64,000 nt of DNA from Candidatus Chromulinivoraceae bacterium (GCA_035478595.1 DATIJL010000001.1:1-64000); one strand, 5' to 3'; counted from the first letter of the stretch, positions 52,264 to 60,830 are shown. Notes: generated by a model from the sequence alone, not told the origin. Program-made: numbers and translations.

Positions 52264-52686
52264 CTAACCCTCTACCACCTTTTTCAGGTTCGTAAGAATC
52301 ATGCTCCATACACCAAGAGACTTATCTCGTGCTTCTACAGAAGGGAGGTTTTCTTCATGGATGGCCACCGTTGTTCCCCCCTCTCTTCCCGACAAAATAA
52401 ACTGAACAAGTTCATAATTTTCAGGCACATCCGCCTGTCCTGTTCGTGAGCTAAAGTGCGTATACGAAAGCAGCTTATTCACTTCTATCTTCTGAATTAT
52501 TCCTTTGTCTTCGTAAGCCTTGCCCTCCCACTCGCCTCGAAACATAATGGGGCTGCCGACTTTCCAGTCTGATTCCACGTTGGTACCGAAGAACCATTTT
52601 TTTACGATTATCGGATCGGTGATCGCTTGCCATACTTCGCTACTTGGAGCATCTATCTCTATAAAGGCATCTGACGTTATATTCAT
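52264..52686 (-). CDS. SRPBCC (AHSA1-like) domain protein
   Basis: The 140-residue protein has the AHSA1/START-like pattern: IEIDAPSSEVWQAITDP, KKWFFGTN, and a C-terminal helix (DKSLGVWSMILTNLKKVVEG). Such small hydrophobic-ligand-binding domains include Hsp90 co-chaperone-like and polyketide-type proteins; the ligand is unknown. The ATG follows AGGAGAAAATAAAT. Confidence 0.85.
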   Translation of the reverse strand: MNITSDAFIEIDAPSSEVWQAITDPIIVKKWFFGTNVESDWKVGSPIMFRGEWEGKAYEDKGIIQKIEVNKLLSYTHFSSRTGQADVPENYELVQFILSGREGGTTVAIHEENLPSVEARDKSLGVWSMILTNLKKVVEG

Positions 52687-52699
52687 ATTTATTTTCTCC

Positions 52700-52901
52700 T
52701 GACTCTTAGAGTAAAAAATGGATTTGCAAAATAGCTATTTACCATAATAGCCACGGACTTAGACCAATGCAACAGACATGATTCAAATCAGAGAGATACT
52801 CTGAATGTGGAGCACTGCTGTCGAACAGCATTCGCGCCTCTATTATACGGCGCGTAATCAAAGACTAGTCTTATGACACGAAGTAATACTTTCGTAAATC
52901 A
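52700..52901. other. Spacer without gene
   Basis: About 200 bases downstream of the SRPBCC start show no ORF with a ribosome site and no strong structure beyond a short GCTGT/ACAGC hairpin. Confidence 0.5.
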
Positions 52902-52930
52902 TTGCCATAACATATTATTTATTTTATAAT
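52902..52930 (+). promoter_or_regulatory. Strong promoter of a small GC-rich transcript
   Basis: TTGCCA (52902-52907), N17, TATAAT (52925-52930). Transcription should start near 52937. Confidence 0.75.
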
Positions 52931-52970
52931 AAAACGCCGGAACAAGGCGCCTGAGACCGATTGGACAGAC

Positions 52971-53084
52971 GTGAGTAAGCTCGATCAGTACAAGAAGTTC
53001 ATCAGCGCTGCTACGGCAGGCACGCAGGTGGTGGCGGCTCGGTTCGTCGCACCTGGCTTCCGAGCCACACTGGATCGTCACTGA
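52971..53084 (+). CDS. Possible 37-residue GC-rich peptide (or non-coding transcript)
   Basis: The GTG-started frame has the same C/G-ending codons as the other GC-rich orphans (AAG, CTC, TAC, TTC, ATC) and ends LDRH. There is no good ribosome site, and the frame is open further upstream without an ATG, so it may be a small gene with a non-canonical start, a remnant, or an RNA. The transcript is closed by a 10-bp GC hairpin and a second terminator. Confidence 0.35.
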   Translation: MSKLDQYKKFISAATAGTQVVAARFVAPGFRATLDRH

Positions 53085-53126
53085 CATGGGTCACACGCTG
53101 AACCAGATGCACTGACGTCGGTCTGA

Positions 53127-53161
53127 GGCCGCGGGGTTGCCATACCGGCTTCCCCGCGGCC
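53127..53161 (+). terminator. GC-rich hairpin without U-tract
   Basis: GGCCGCGGGG / CCCCGCGGCC with a 15-nt loop. Confidence 0.7.
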
Positions 53162-53186
53162 GATCTCACACCAAGCGAGTTTATCT

Positions 53187-53218
53187 AAAAACAGATCCCT
53201 GTTTGGGATCTGTTTTTT
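53187..53218. terminator. Bidirectional terminator, groEL side
   Basis: AAACAGATCCC / GGGATCTGTTTTTT around a TGTTT loop; it serves groEL on the minus strand and the small transcript on the plus strand. Confidence 0.85.
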
Positions 53219-53235
53219 GTTTATTCGTCAACGAT

Positions 53236-54882
53236 CTACATCATTCCCATGCCAGGCATACCACCGCCCATTGCAGCGGGAGCTTCAGACTCTGGCACAT
53301 CCACCACTAGCGCACCCATAGTAGCTGCTGTCGAGGCAATAGAAACAGCATTTTGGACAGCTTCCTTAGTAACGCGAGCGGGGTCGATAACCCCCTCTTT
53401 CTTTACATCAATCAAACCTTTTTCAGGAGCATTTACGTTAACACCAAAGCCTGGCTTAGCTGACTCTACCTGAGCAAGTAGAGCCTCGCTATTAAGACCT
53501 GCATTAGCCATGATCTGAAGGAATGGCTGCTTGAGTGCATTCTTGAGGATTTGACGTCCAGCACTGATACTATCGGCACCATCAGCAACAATCCCCATAG
53601 AAAGGTTAACGAGTGTCACACCACCACCAGCTACAATTCCTTCGGCAAGTGCTGCTTTTGTTGCAGCAACAGCATCATCGACACGGAACTTCTTTTCATC
53701 GATTTCAGTTTCACTGGCACCACCAACTTTAATAACAGCAACCTTACCGCTTAGCGCTGCTGCGCGCTTTTCGTACTGTTCTTTGTCGTATTCACTTGAG
53801 GCATTCTCAGCCTGGGTGTGAATTTGCGCGATACGTGCTTTTACTTCTTTTGCGTCGCCAGCACCCTCAATAATGGTCGTTTCGTCTTTACCAACGATCA
53901 CCTTGCGAGCACTACCAAGCACATCGAGTTCAGCACTTTCAAATGTAATACCCCGATCCTCGCTAATAACTGTTGCACCTGTTAGAATCGCGATATCTTC
54001 GAGGATTTCTTTGCGGCGGTCGCCAAAAGCTGGAGCCTTAACGGCTACAGTATTAAAGACACCCTTCAGCTTGTTGAGTACAAGCACGCTTAGCGCCTCG
54101 CCTTCAATGTCATCGGCAATAAGAACAAGGTCTTTCTTACCTGCCTGCGCGAGTTTTTCAAGCATCGGCAAGAACTCTTGTACGCTTGAGATCTTTTTAT
54201 CAGTAATAAGAACTGCTGGTTTCTCATATACAGCTTCTTGACGGTTCATGTCGGTCGCAAAAAGCGCACTGACAAATCCACGATCAAGACTGAAGCCTTC
54301 TACGACTTCAGCTTCCATCTCTAGACCCTGGCCAGCCTCTACCGTTACCACGCCATCTTTACCAATCTTAGCAATCACGTCGGCAATAAGCTTACCGATA
54401 CTAGCATCGCCAGCACTGATCGTCGCAACTTCAGCGACGCGGTCTTTTTTGCCTTCAATGCTCTCCGCCAATGCGTCAAGCTGTTTTACAATCTCGCTGC
54501 CTGCAGCCTCAATACCCTTACGAAGCTCTTGCGGGTTGTGGCCAGCTGCAATCAGACGGTTTGCTTCTTTAAGGATGTTATAGATAAGAACGGTCACAGT
54601 AGTTGTTCCGTCACCTGCCACCTTATTAAGCTTGCTCGCAGCCTGCTTAATAAGTTCTGCACCTACTTTGTAGCCAAGCGTTTCATCATCATTCTCTGGC
54701 AGATCAACACTTTCAGCGACCGTCACGCCGTCATGCGTTACTGTTGGACCACCGTAACCTTTAGCGATAACAACATTGCGACCCTTTGGCCCGTAGGTTA
54801 CTTTTACTGCATCATAGAGCGCTTTCGCTCCGCCAAGTACGCGAGCGCGCGCATCTTCATCGTAAAAAACTTTTTTAGCCAT
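53236..54882 (-). CDS. groEL: Chaperonin GroEL
   Basis: The 548-residue chaperonin subunit has full length, GDGTTTVTVL (ATPase Asp), the apical domain, and a C-terminal GGGMPGMGMM tail. It is downstream of groES in one operon (gap 69 bases) and under the CIRCE-controlled promoter at 55247-55289. Confidence 0.98.
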   Translation of the reverse strand: MAKKVFYDEDARARVLGGAKALYDAVKVTYGPKGRNVVIAKGYGGPTVTHDGVTVAESVDLPENDDETLGYKVGAELIKQAASKLNKVAGDGTTTVTVLIYNILKEANRLIAAGHNPQELRKGIEAAGSEIVKQLDALAESIEGKKDRVAEVATISAGDASIGKLIADVIAKIGKDGVVTVEAGQGLEMEAEVVEGFSLDRGFVSALFATDMNRQEAVYEKPAVLITDKKISSVQEFLPMLEKLAQAGKKDLVLIADDIEGEALSVLVLNKLKGVFNTVAVKAPAFGDRRKEILEDIAILTGATVISEDRGITFESAELDVLGSARKVIVGKDETTIIEGAGDAKEVKARIAQIHTQAENASSEYDKEQYEKRAAALSGKVAVIKVGGASETEIDEKKFRVDDAVAATKAALAEGIVAGGGVTLVNLSMGIVADGADSISAGRQILKNALKQPFLQIMANAGLNSEALLAQVESAKPGFGVNVNAPEKGLIDVKKEGVIDPARVTKEAVQNAVSIASTAATMGALVVDVPESEAPAAMGGGMPGMGMM

Positions 54883-54951
54883 TTCTACTCCTCTTACTTT
54901 TATTCACAAAAACCTCACTATATAGATTTAGTTCGATTCTCTTAATATTCG

Positions 54952-55215
54952 TTAAACAGTAGCTAGTACGTCTTCCTCTTTAACAATCAGATATTCAGTA
55001 CCATCAATTTTAAGCTCAGTGGTTGAATATTCTTTGTAGATGATTTTATCGCCTACTTTTATACCTTTGACATCCGGCCCGACAGCTTTAACTTCAGCCA
55101 TGACCGGTTTCTCTTTTGCGTTATCTGGTAGATAAATACCACTTGCCGTTTGCGTCTTTGCAACTTCTCGAACCGAAACGACACGATCCGCCAGAGGTTT
55201 AATAGGTGTACTCAT
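54952..55215 (-). CDS. groES: Co-chaperonin GroES
   Basis: The 87-residue protein caps GroEL. It has PLADRVVSVREV at the N-terminus, a mobile loop (KTQTASGIYLPD), and GDKIIYKEYSTTELKIDG. The ATG follows GGAGGAAATTTC. First gene of the heat-shock operon. Confidence 0.97.
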   Translation of the reverse strand: MSTPIKPLADRVVSVREVAKTQTASGIYLPDNAKEKPVMAEVKAVGPDVKGIKVGDKIIYKEYSTTELKIDGTEYLIVKEEDVLATV

Positions 55216-55246
55216 GAAATTTCCTCCGTTTTACTTACGTAACTTC

Positions 55247-55289
55247 ATTGTAAATAAAAAAATTAGCACTTGCAAGCAGCGAGTGCTAA
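55247..55289 (-). promoter_or_regulatory. groES promoter and CIRCE operator
   Basis: Minus-strand TTGCAA (55270-55275), N17, TACAAT (55247-55252). The CIRCE repeat TTAGCACTT-N9-GAGTGCTAA (55263-55289) overlaps the -35 and spacer; it differs from consensus at one base. HrcA binding there would block polymerase, so heat-shock repression by HrcA is expected. Confidence 0.88.
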
Positions 55290-55308
55290 TTTTTTGTTGT
55301 TTTATCTT

Positions 55309-55746
55309 CTATGCAATCTTCAACAGTTCGCCTTTGGTAGCAGCTGGAACGAAGTTACCAGCCAAAACAACATCGCGAATTCGCTTAAGACCGTTTTCCA
55401 GGTCAATCAGTTTAGCATCTTCACGGTAGAGTTCGATTGTATTAACTTTTTCAAGATCATCATAACCCACAACTGCAGCTCCAGAAAGCCCGCCCGTAGA
55501 AATGTATGTTTTAGCGGCTTCTCGGTCGCCGGCACCACCATCCACCACGCTTCTACCCTGAAGACGTAAACCTTCAACAACAGCATCAGCAATATGTTTT
55601 TGGTTTGGCTGGTAAACAACCACGACGTTTCCGATAGTTGGGAGCCAGTCGGCAAGTGCCTTACCAACATTCCAAGCGCACTCAACTGTGAGGCCCGTCT
55701 CTTCTGTACCGCGAATATCGTATGCACTTATCAGTTCTTCACTCAT
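55309..55746 (-). CDS. Stand-alone phosphohexomutase domain I-like protein
   Basis: The 145-residue protein matches only the first domain of phosphomannomutase/phosphoglucomutase (ISAYDIRGTEETGLTVECAW, VGKALADWLPTIGNVVVVYQ). The phosphoserine loop TASHNP is replaced by a segment with STGGLSGAAVVGYDDLEKVN, so catalysis by the usual mechanism is unlikely. The protein is complete: its ends are natural and a stop precedes the CIRCE region. It may bind sugar phosphate or a mutase partner. Confidence 0.68.
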   Translation of the reverse strand: MSEELISAYDIRGTEETGLTVECAWNVGKALADWLPTIGNVVVVYQPNQKHIADAVVEGLRLQGRSVVDGGAGDREAAKTYISTGGLSGAAVVGYDDLEKVNTIELYREDAKLIDLENGLKRIRDVVLAGNFVPAATKGELLKIA

Positions 55747-55858
55747 TTGTATCTAGTGTGTAGCATTTCAAATAGAAAAACAACCCCAACTCTACAATTT
55801 AGCGCAGCTTTATGCTGGTTAGTTTTCTTGTTTTCATACATCTTGTACAATACAGGTA

Positions 55859-56899
55859 ATGACCATACATTTCGCCTCACCAGACCAAATTGAAGATTGG
55901 GATGCACATATTCTCTCAAACCCAGATCATGGCAACGTGTTCCAGAGTTATGAATTTGCACAGCAAAAGAGACTCGGTAGATGGACACCCCGTTTTATCA
56001 TGGCTGGTAACACTGCTATTACCGTACTAGAGAAACGTCCGTTTGGATTTTCGAAGTTATGGTATCTACCTAAAGGCCCGGGCGTTTCAACCATCCGACA
56101 GCTGGACGACCTTCTGCCTGCACTTAGAAACTTCGCGCAAAAAAATGGGGTATTTGCCATCAAAATAGAGCCGGAGCTCCTGAAAAAAGAAGAGACGCTC
56201 GCAGATCTTATGAAGCTAGGTCTAAAGCGCGTGCGTCCAATCCAGCCAAACTTCTCTACTGTTACGCTTGATATTTCGCCAGATCTAGACACAGTTATGG
56301 CTCACCTCAACCAAAAGGGTCGCCACGCCATTCACCGTGCTGAACGCGACGGTGTCATTACAAAACGTGTCGAGGCTACTGATGAAAATTGCGACATCAT
56401 GTATAACTTGCTCGCCGAAACGGCCGCTGATTCGTTTAACATACGTGACAAGGAATATTATATTCGCTTTTGGAAGCGATATGCCGAAGCTAATCTTGGA
56501 CAATTATTTTTTGCTTATTTTGAGAATAAACCGGTTGCCGGCGCGTTCGCTCTTATATTCGGTAAAAAAAGCACCTATAAAGATGGGGCCTCGGTGCGAG
56601 AACGTACCGCCTATGGTGCGAGCCACCTCTTGCAGTGGGAAGTTATTACATGGGCAAAAGAGCGCGGAGCGATTATTCACGATCTTTGTGGCGCTCCACC
56701 ATCTAGTCAAATCAATAACTCCGATCACCCGCACTATGGCATAGGACGATTTAAGACAAGTTTCAATAAAGAAGTTACTGATTACATTGGCGCTTACGAT
56801 GTAGTTATTAACCCAACGCTCTACTCACTCTGGGAGAAGCTAGGCGAACGAGTTGCACTTCGCCTTCACTACACACTTCACCACGACAGTTATTACTAG
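55859..56899 (+). CDS. FemAB-like peptidoglycan aminoacyltransferase
   Basis: FemABX proteins add amino acids to the peptidoglycan stem peptide from charged tRNA. The 346-residue protein has two GNAT-like halves; it shows FRQ-like FQSYEFAQQKRLGRWTPRFI, YLPKGPGVSTI, and the C-terminal YGASHLLQWEVITWAKERGA and HDLCGAPPSSQ. TACAAT (55846-55851) lies seven bases before the ATG, so the mRNA is leaderless. It is next to murE, which fits wall-bridge synthesis. A paralogue is at 62028-63005. Confidence 0.88.
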   Translation: MTIHFASPDQIEDWDAHILSNPDHGNVFQSYEFAQQKRLGRWTPRFIMAGNTAITVLEKRPFGFSKLWYLPKGPGVSTIRQLDDLLPALRNFAQKNGVFAIKIEPELLKKEETLADLMKLGLKRVRPIQPNFSTVTLDISPDLDTVMAHLNQKGRHAIHRAERDGVITKRVEATDENCDIMYNLLAETAADSFNIRDKEYYIRFWKRYAEANLGQLFFAYFENKPVAGAFALIFGKKSTYKDGASVRERTAYGASHLLQWEVITWAKERGAIIHDLCGAPPSSQINNSDHPHYGIGRFKTSFNKEVTDYIGAYDVVINPTLYSLWEKLGERVALRLHYTLHHDSYY

Positions 56900-58189
56900 T
56901 TATTTTTTAGCCATGATTTCACGTACCACGTCACCGTCATTCCATGGAAGACGTTCACCATTCACAATACGGAATTGTTCATGGCCCATACCCGTAATAA
57001 GCACCGTGTCGCCCTTCATAGCGATCGAAAGCGCCTTGGCAATTGCCTCGCGTCGGTCACCCAACTCCGTGAGTTTAATCGATCCACCAGCTTGTTCTAC
57101 ACCCTCACGAACCTGATCGCGAATTGATTGTGGATCTTCGCTATAACTTTCATCGTCCGTCAGGACGATCCTGTCTGCATACTTTGCTGCGATCCCACCC
57201 ATAATTGGTCGTTTTCCCTTATCCCGATCACCTGTTGCACCGAACACCAATATAATACGGTTTTTGGTAATGGTTTTTGCCGACTCAAGCAACTTATCAA
57301 GCGCATCGGGTGTATGAGCGTAATCAACGATAACATCGAACCCTTTACCCTCTACGACGCGCTCAAAACGTCCAGGCACACCCTCTAGATTGGCGATACC
57401 TTCAACAATGTCATTAACACTCACCCCGAGCAGGTAGGCCGCAGAAGCCGCCGCTGTCATGTTGTAGATATTGAACTTACCAGGAAGTGCTGTCGCCAGC
57501 TCAATTTTAGTCTGATGATCGATAACAATCGTTGCCTCACTACCTTTTTTGTAAAGTTTTGTGCGGTCGATTCTCGCCTCCGCCTCTTGGTTCTCGCCAT
57601 AGGTGATCTTCTGAGCCGATGCTTTGTATTTGTCAAAAAAATCAAACCATTCGTCGTCACGGTTTAACACAATGAACTTTGGATCGCTCGCAAATAAAAT
57701 ACCTTTTGCCCTGGCGTAGTTTTCCATTGTCTTGTGATAGTCCAAATGATCTTGCGTTAGATTCGTCATAACCGCCACTTCAATAGGCACTGTAGAGAGT
57801 TTGTGCTGTTGTAGCGCATGACTGGTTATTTCTAGTACTACATAGTCAACCTTGTCTTTCTTTGCATCACGGAAAAACTGTTGCATACGCTCAGTAGTGG
57901 CTACAGTCGCATTAAGATCATTAATGTTGCGCTTACCAGAGACCTCAATAATAGCTGTCGTAAACATTGCTGTCTTATAACCAGCTTCTTTTAAGATCTC
58001 ATTTAAGTAATTACATGTGGTAGTTTTACCATTCGTGCCTGTCACGGCAATAACCTTGAGGTTCTTTGCTGGATAACCGTACTTTGCACTAATAAGTTGC
58101 ACGCGCCCTCGACGATACACCTCTTCTAACCCTCGGATTGCTGTCTCCGGCAGTAATTTTCTTACCCCTTTTACCACCTGTTGTTTCAT
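56900..58189 (-). CDS. murE: MurE-type UDP-MurNAc-tripeptide ligase, short N-domain
   Basis: Mur ligases add the third amino acid to the peptidoglycan stem. The 429-residue protein has VIAVTGTNGKTTTCNYLNEI, EITSHALQQHKL, NLTQDHLDYHKTME, FGATGDRDKGKRP and the C-terminal GMGHEQFRIVNG. The N-terminal UDP-binding domain is reduced to about 45 residues (usual full length ~490). The amino acid specificity motif reads DDESYSEDP instead of DNPR (meso-DAP), so the substrate cannot be assigned. TAAAAT (58196-58201) ends six bases before the ATG. Confidence 0.9.
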   Translation of the reverse strand: MKQQVVKGVRKLLPETAIRGLEEVYRRGRVQLISAKYGYPAKNLKVIAVTGTNGKTTTCNYLNEILKEAGYKTAMFTTAIIEVSGKRNINDLNATVATTERMQQFFRDAKKDKVDYVVLEITSHALQQHKLSTVPIEVAVMTNLTQDHLDYHKTMENYARAKGILFASDPKFIVLNRDDEWFDFFDKYKASAQKITYGENQEAEARIDRTKLYKKGSEATIVIDHQTKIELATALPGKFNIYNMTAAASAAYLLGVSVNDIVEGIANLEGVPGRFERVVEGKGFDVIVDYAHTPDALDKLLESAKTITKNRIILVFGATGDRDKGKRPIMGGIAAKYADRIVLTDDESYSEDPQSIRDQVREGVEQAGGSIKLTELGDRREAIAKALSIAMKGDTVLITGMGHEQFRIVNGERLPWNDGDVVREIMAKK

Positions 58190-58281
58190 ATTCTCATTTT
58201 AGCACCGTCTAGCTATAATCATTGTCACAATATCTACAACGCGTATATACTAAAATCATAAACATAGGGGGTCACACGTAT

Positions 58282-59451
58282 ATGAAAAAAGTAAGAATCA
58301 TACTTTTTGCGCTTCTGCTTGGGGTTGTTCCGCTACTCGCATTCGCCGGAACGTCCTACGCAGCAGATTTTATAAACGGTAATAACGTTATAGTTCAGAA
58401 GAACGAAACAATTGACCATACGCTATTCATTGCGGGTAATAATGTAGAGGTAGACGGAACTGTCAATGGTGACGTCTTCTGTGCTGGTCAAAATATTACC
58501 ATTAACGCAACGGTGAACGGTGATGTTATCTGCGGTGGCATGAACATAGAGATAGGTGGCACAGTAAGCGGCAGTGTGCGCGCAGCTGGGCAGGTAGTCA
58601 CTCTTACAGGCTCTATTGCCCACAATGCTAGTCTTGTCGGTAATACCGTCAAGGTAGATGCGAGTAGTAAAGTAGGAGAAGACCTTCAAACCGCTGGTAA
58701 TATTTCGACCATAAATGGAGCGGTTATGCGTGATGTTGATGCTGCCGGCAACACCGTTAATCTTAATGGTGTTATTGGTCGCGACATACAAGCCTACACC
58801 GATGACCTTCAGTTGCAATCTAATGCAAAGATTGGCGGCGGTGTTACCTATTATAGTCACAACCAACTCACAAAGGCTACCGATGCATCCGTCATTGGTG
58901 CAATAACTCAAAAACAGCCACAGGAACGACAAAAACAAACAGAGATGAATCCCGTTCCGGGCATTATCCTCTCGCTTGTCATGCTCCTTACGCTATCATT
59001 CACCCTCCTTGCCCTCTTCCCGCGCAAGCTTAAAAGCCTTACTGACCTGGCGCTCACTAAGCCTGGCACAACCATACTTATTGGCCTTGCTGCCTGTATT
59101 GGTGCGCCGGTCCTTATTATTGCCAGTTTTATGACTGTCATCGGTGTGTTTGTTGGGCTCACTCTTCTGTTTGCCTGGATAATCATTATGCTGATTAGTG
59201 GCGTGCTTGCCAGCTATTACACTGGCCGCCTAGTCTTTATGCGCTCAGCTCAGCACCCATTTGTTGTCATGCTAACGGGAGTACTGATTGTTTCGATTCT
59301 GCTTATTATTCCTATTGTGAATATCCTCACCATTATTGCGATCGGGCTTCTTGGCAGTGGCATGGTTATACGTCATATTTTTGCCACCACTTCCACGCCT
59401 CGCTACGAGACACTTAGTCACCCAACAAAACTACGAAAGAAGGCTCTATAG
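58282..59451 (+). CDS. Secreted polymer-forming (bactofilin-like) protein with C-terminal membrane helices
   Basis: The ~389-residue product has a signal peptide (KKVRIILFALLLGVVPLLAF). Repeated beta-helix turns follow (VDGTVNGDVFCAGQNITI, VNGDVICGGMNIEIGG, VSGSVRAAGQVVTL), as in polymer-forming cytoskeletal/bactofilin domains (~30-210). About four membrane helices lie at 230-375. I prefer ATG 58282 with AGGGGG upstream. It may form an envelope-surface filament or lattice; the topology places the beta-helix outside. Confidence 0.8.
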   Translation: MKKVRIILFALLLGVVPLLAFAGTSYAADFINGNNVIVQKNETIDHTLFIAGNNVEVDGTVNGDVFCAGQNITINATVNGDVICGGMNIEIGGTVSGSVRAAGQVVTLTGSIAHNASLVGNTVKVDASSKVGEDLQTAGNISTINGAVMRDVDAAGNTVNLNGVIGRDIQAYTDDLQLQSNAKIGGGVTYYSHNQLTKATDASVIGAITQKQPQERQKQTEMNPVPGIILSLVMLLTLSFTLLALFPRKLKSLTDLALTKPGTTILIGLAACIGAPVLIIASFMTVIGVFVGLTLLFAWIIIMLISGVLASYYTGRLVFMRSAQHPFVVMLTGVLIVSILLIIPIVNILTIIAIGLLGSGMVIRHIFATTSTPRYETLSHPTKLRKKAL

Positions 59452-59452
59452 T

Positions 59453-59848
59453 ATGAACAAAAAAATCATGTGGATCGTAGGAGCTATCATCGTCATCGCC
59501 TTAGCGTTAGGAGCATATATCGCCATGCAAAAGACCCCCACAACCTCTTCAAGTACAGCCAACTCCGGCAACCAAACAGCTGCGGCCACAATCACCTACA
59601 GTGCAAGTGGCTTTACGCCAAGTTCAACGACCGTTAAGTCGGGTGATATTGTCGCTGTTAAAAATACATCGTCACAGGAACTTCAAATGGACTCAGGTCC
59701 TCACCCCGCACACACCGACGATACTGACCTAAATATTGGTGCTGTTCCAATCGGTCAGACCGTCACCTTTACGGTCACTAAGAAAGGAACGTTCAGCTAT
59801 CATAACCACCTAAACCCAAGCGATGAAGGTAGCATAACGATTCAATAA
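59453..59848 (+). CDS. Membrane-anchored cupredoxin-like protein
   Basis: The 131-residue protein has an N-terminal membrane helix (IMWIVGAIIVIALALGAYIA), a Ser/Thr-rich linker, and a cupredoxin-like beta-sandwich (FTPSSTTVKSGDIVAVKN, GPHPAHTDD, GTFSYHNHLNPSDEGSI). The usual Cu ligand Cys is missing; several His remain, so copper binding is uncertain. It lies one base after the polymer-forming gene and one base before the DoxX gene, so the three form an envelope operon. Confidence 0.82.
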   Translation: MNKKIMWIVGAIIVIALALGAYIAMQKTPTTSSSTANSGNQTAAATITYSASGFTPSSTTVKSGDIVAVKNTSSQELQMDSGPHPAHTDDTDLNIGAVPIGQTVTFTVTKKGTFSYHNHLNPSDEGSITIQ

Positions 59849-59849
59849 T

Positions 59850-60230
59850 ATGAAGACAACGTTCGACCAAAAAAGAATCGTCTCACTGATACTCAGAATC
59901 GGACTGGCGTTTGCGTTTTTCTACGCAAGCCTCGCAGCGTTTGTATCTCCAAATGACTGGATAGGATACCTACCTCAAGTTATCCGAAATATCGTTCCAG
60001 GTACAACTATCCTTCCTATTTTCTCGAGTCTTGAGCTAATTTTAGCCGTTTGGCTATTAAGTAGTTGGCGACTAACGTATGCAGCCCTTGTAGCAGCAGC
60101 CATGCTCGGGGGTATTGTTATCCTCGACCCAGCTCTCCTATCTATCACGTTCCGTGACGTCAGCCTCGTGTTTATGGCTATCGCACTCTACGCTCTTGAG
60201 CTTGAGCCCCAACCTTCTATCAAAAAATAG
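59850..60230 (+). CDS. DoxX-like membrane protein
   Basis: The 126-residue protein has four membrane helices (LILRIGLAFAFFYASLAAFV at the start, SSLELILAVWLLSSW in the middle) and matches the DoxX family pattern. Members associate with quinone or redox processes, but the function here is unknown. It follows the cupredoxin gene after one base. Confidence 0.82.
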   Translation: MKTTFDQKRIVSLILRIGLAFAFFYASLAAFVSPNDWIGYLPQVIRNIVPGTTILPIFSSLELILAVWLLSSWRLTYAALVAAAMLGGIVILDPALLSITFRDVSLVFMAIALYALELEPQPSIKK

Positions 60231-60266
60231 TGCCACCCCTGTTGTTTATGGTACGATAGAAAAATA

Positions 60267-60830
60267 ATGAACGAGAAAATTGTATCTATCGACCAAGCAA
60301 TAGACCTCCTTAACCAAGGTGCTGTAGGTGTTATGCCCACAGATACCGTTTACGGCGTCGTTTCAAGGGCGACCGATCAGTCAGCGGTAAGGAGAATGTA
60401 TGCATTAAAGAGTCGGGAGCGAAAACCGGGAACGCTTATCGCCGCGACCACACGTCAGCTTCGATCACTTTCAGTTCCTCAGGTCGAAATCGACAAAGTA
60501 AAACGATGGTGGCCCAACCCTCTCAGTGCAGTACTTATCATGAATGGCAACGAGTATCTTCATCAGGGAGTAGGTGACATTGCTATGCGTGTTGTCGCCA
60601 ATCCAGGAATAAAAAGGGTATTAGAGCAAACCGGCCCACTTATTACTTCAAGCGCTAATCTACCGGGTAAGCCCGGGGCAACTACTGTTGCCGAAGCGTA
60701 TACCTATTTCGGCGATGCTGTTGATTTTTATGTTGACGGTGGTCGGATTGCCGACGCCCTACCCTCGACCATTATTCGTCCACGCGGAGACGTCATAGAC
60801 ATCCTGCGTCAAGGTTCCGTAACACTTTAG
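60267..60830 (+). CDS. tsaC: L-threonylcarbamoyladenylate synthase
   Basis: TsaC/Sua5 makes threonylcarbamoyl-AMP for t6A37 in ANN-decoding tRNAs. The 187-residue protein has VGVMPTDTVYGVV, the K-x-R segment ALKSRERKPGTLI, and SSANLPGKPGA (S-x-N). It is the short TsaC type without a Sua5 domain. TACGAT lies nine bases before the ATG, so it is near-leaderless. tsaD follows immediately; tsaB and tsaE are not in this window. Confidence 0.94.
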   Translation: MNEKIVSIDQAIDLLNQGAVGVMPTDTVYGVVSRATDQSAVRRMYALKSRERKPGTLIAATTRQLRSLSVPQVEIDKVKRWWPNPLSAVLIMNGNEYLHQGVGDIAMRVVANPGIKRVLEQTGPLITSSANLPGKPGATTVAEAYTYFGDAVDFYVDGGRIADALPSTIIRPRGDVIDILRQGSVTL

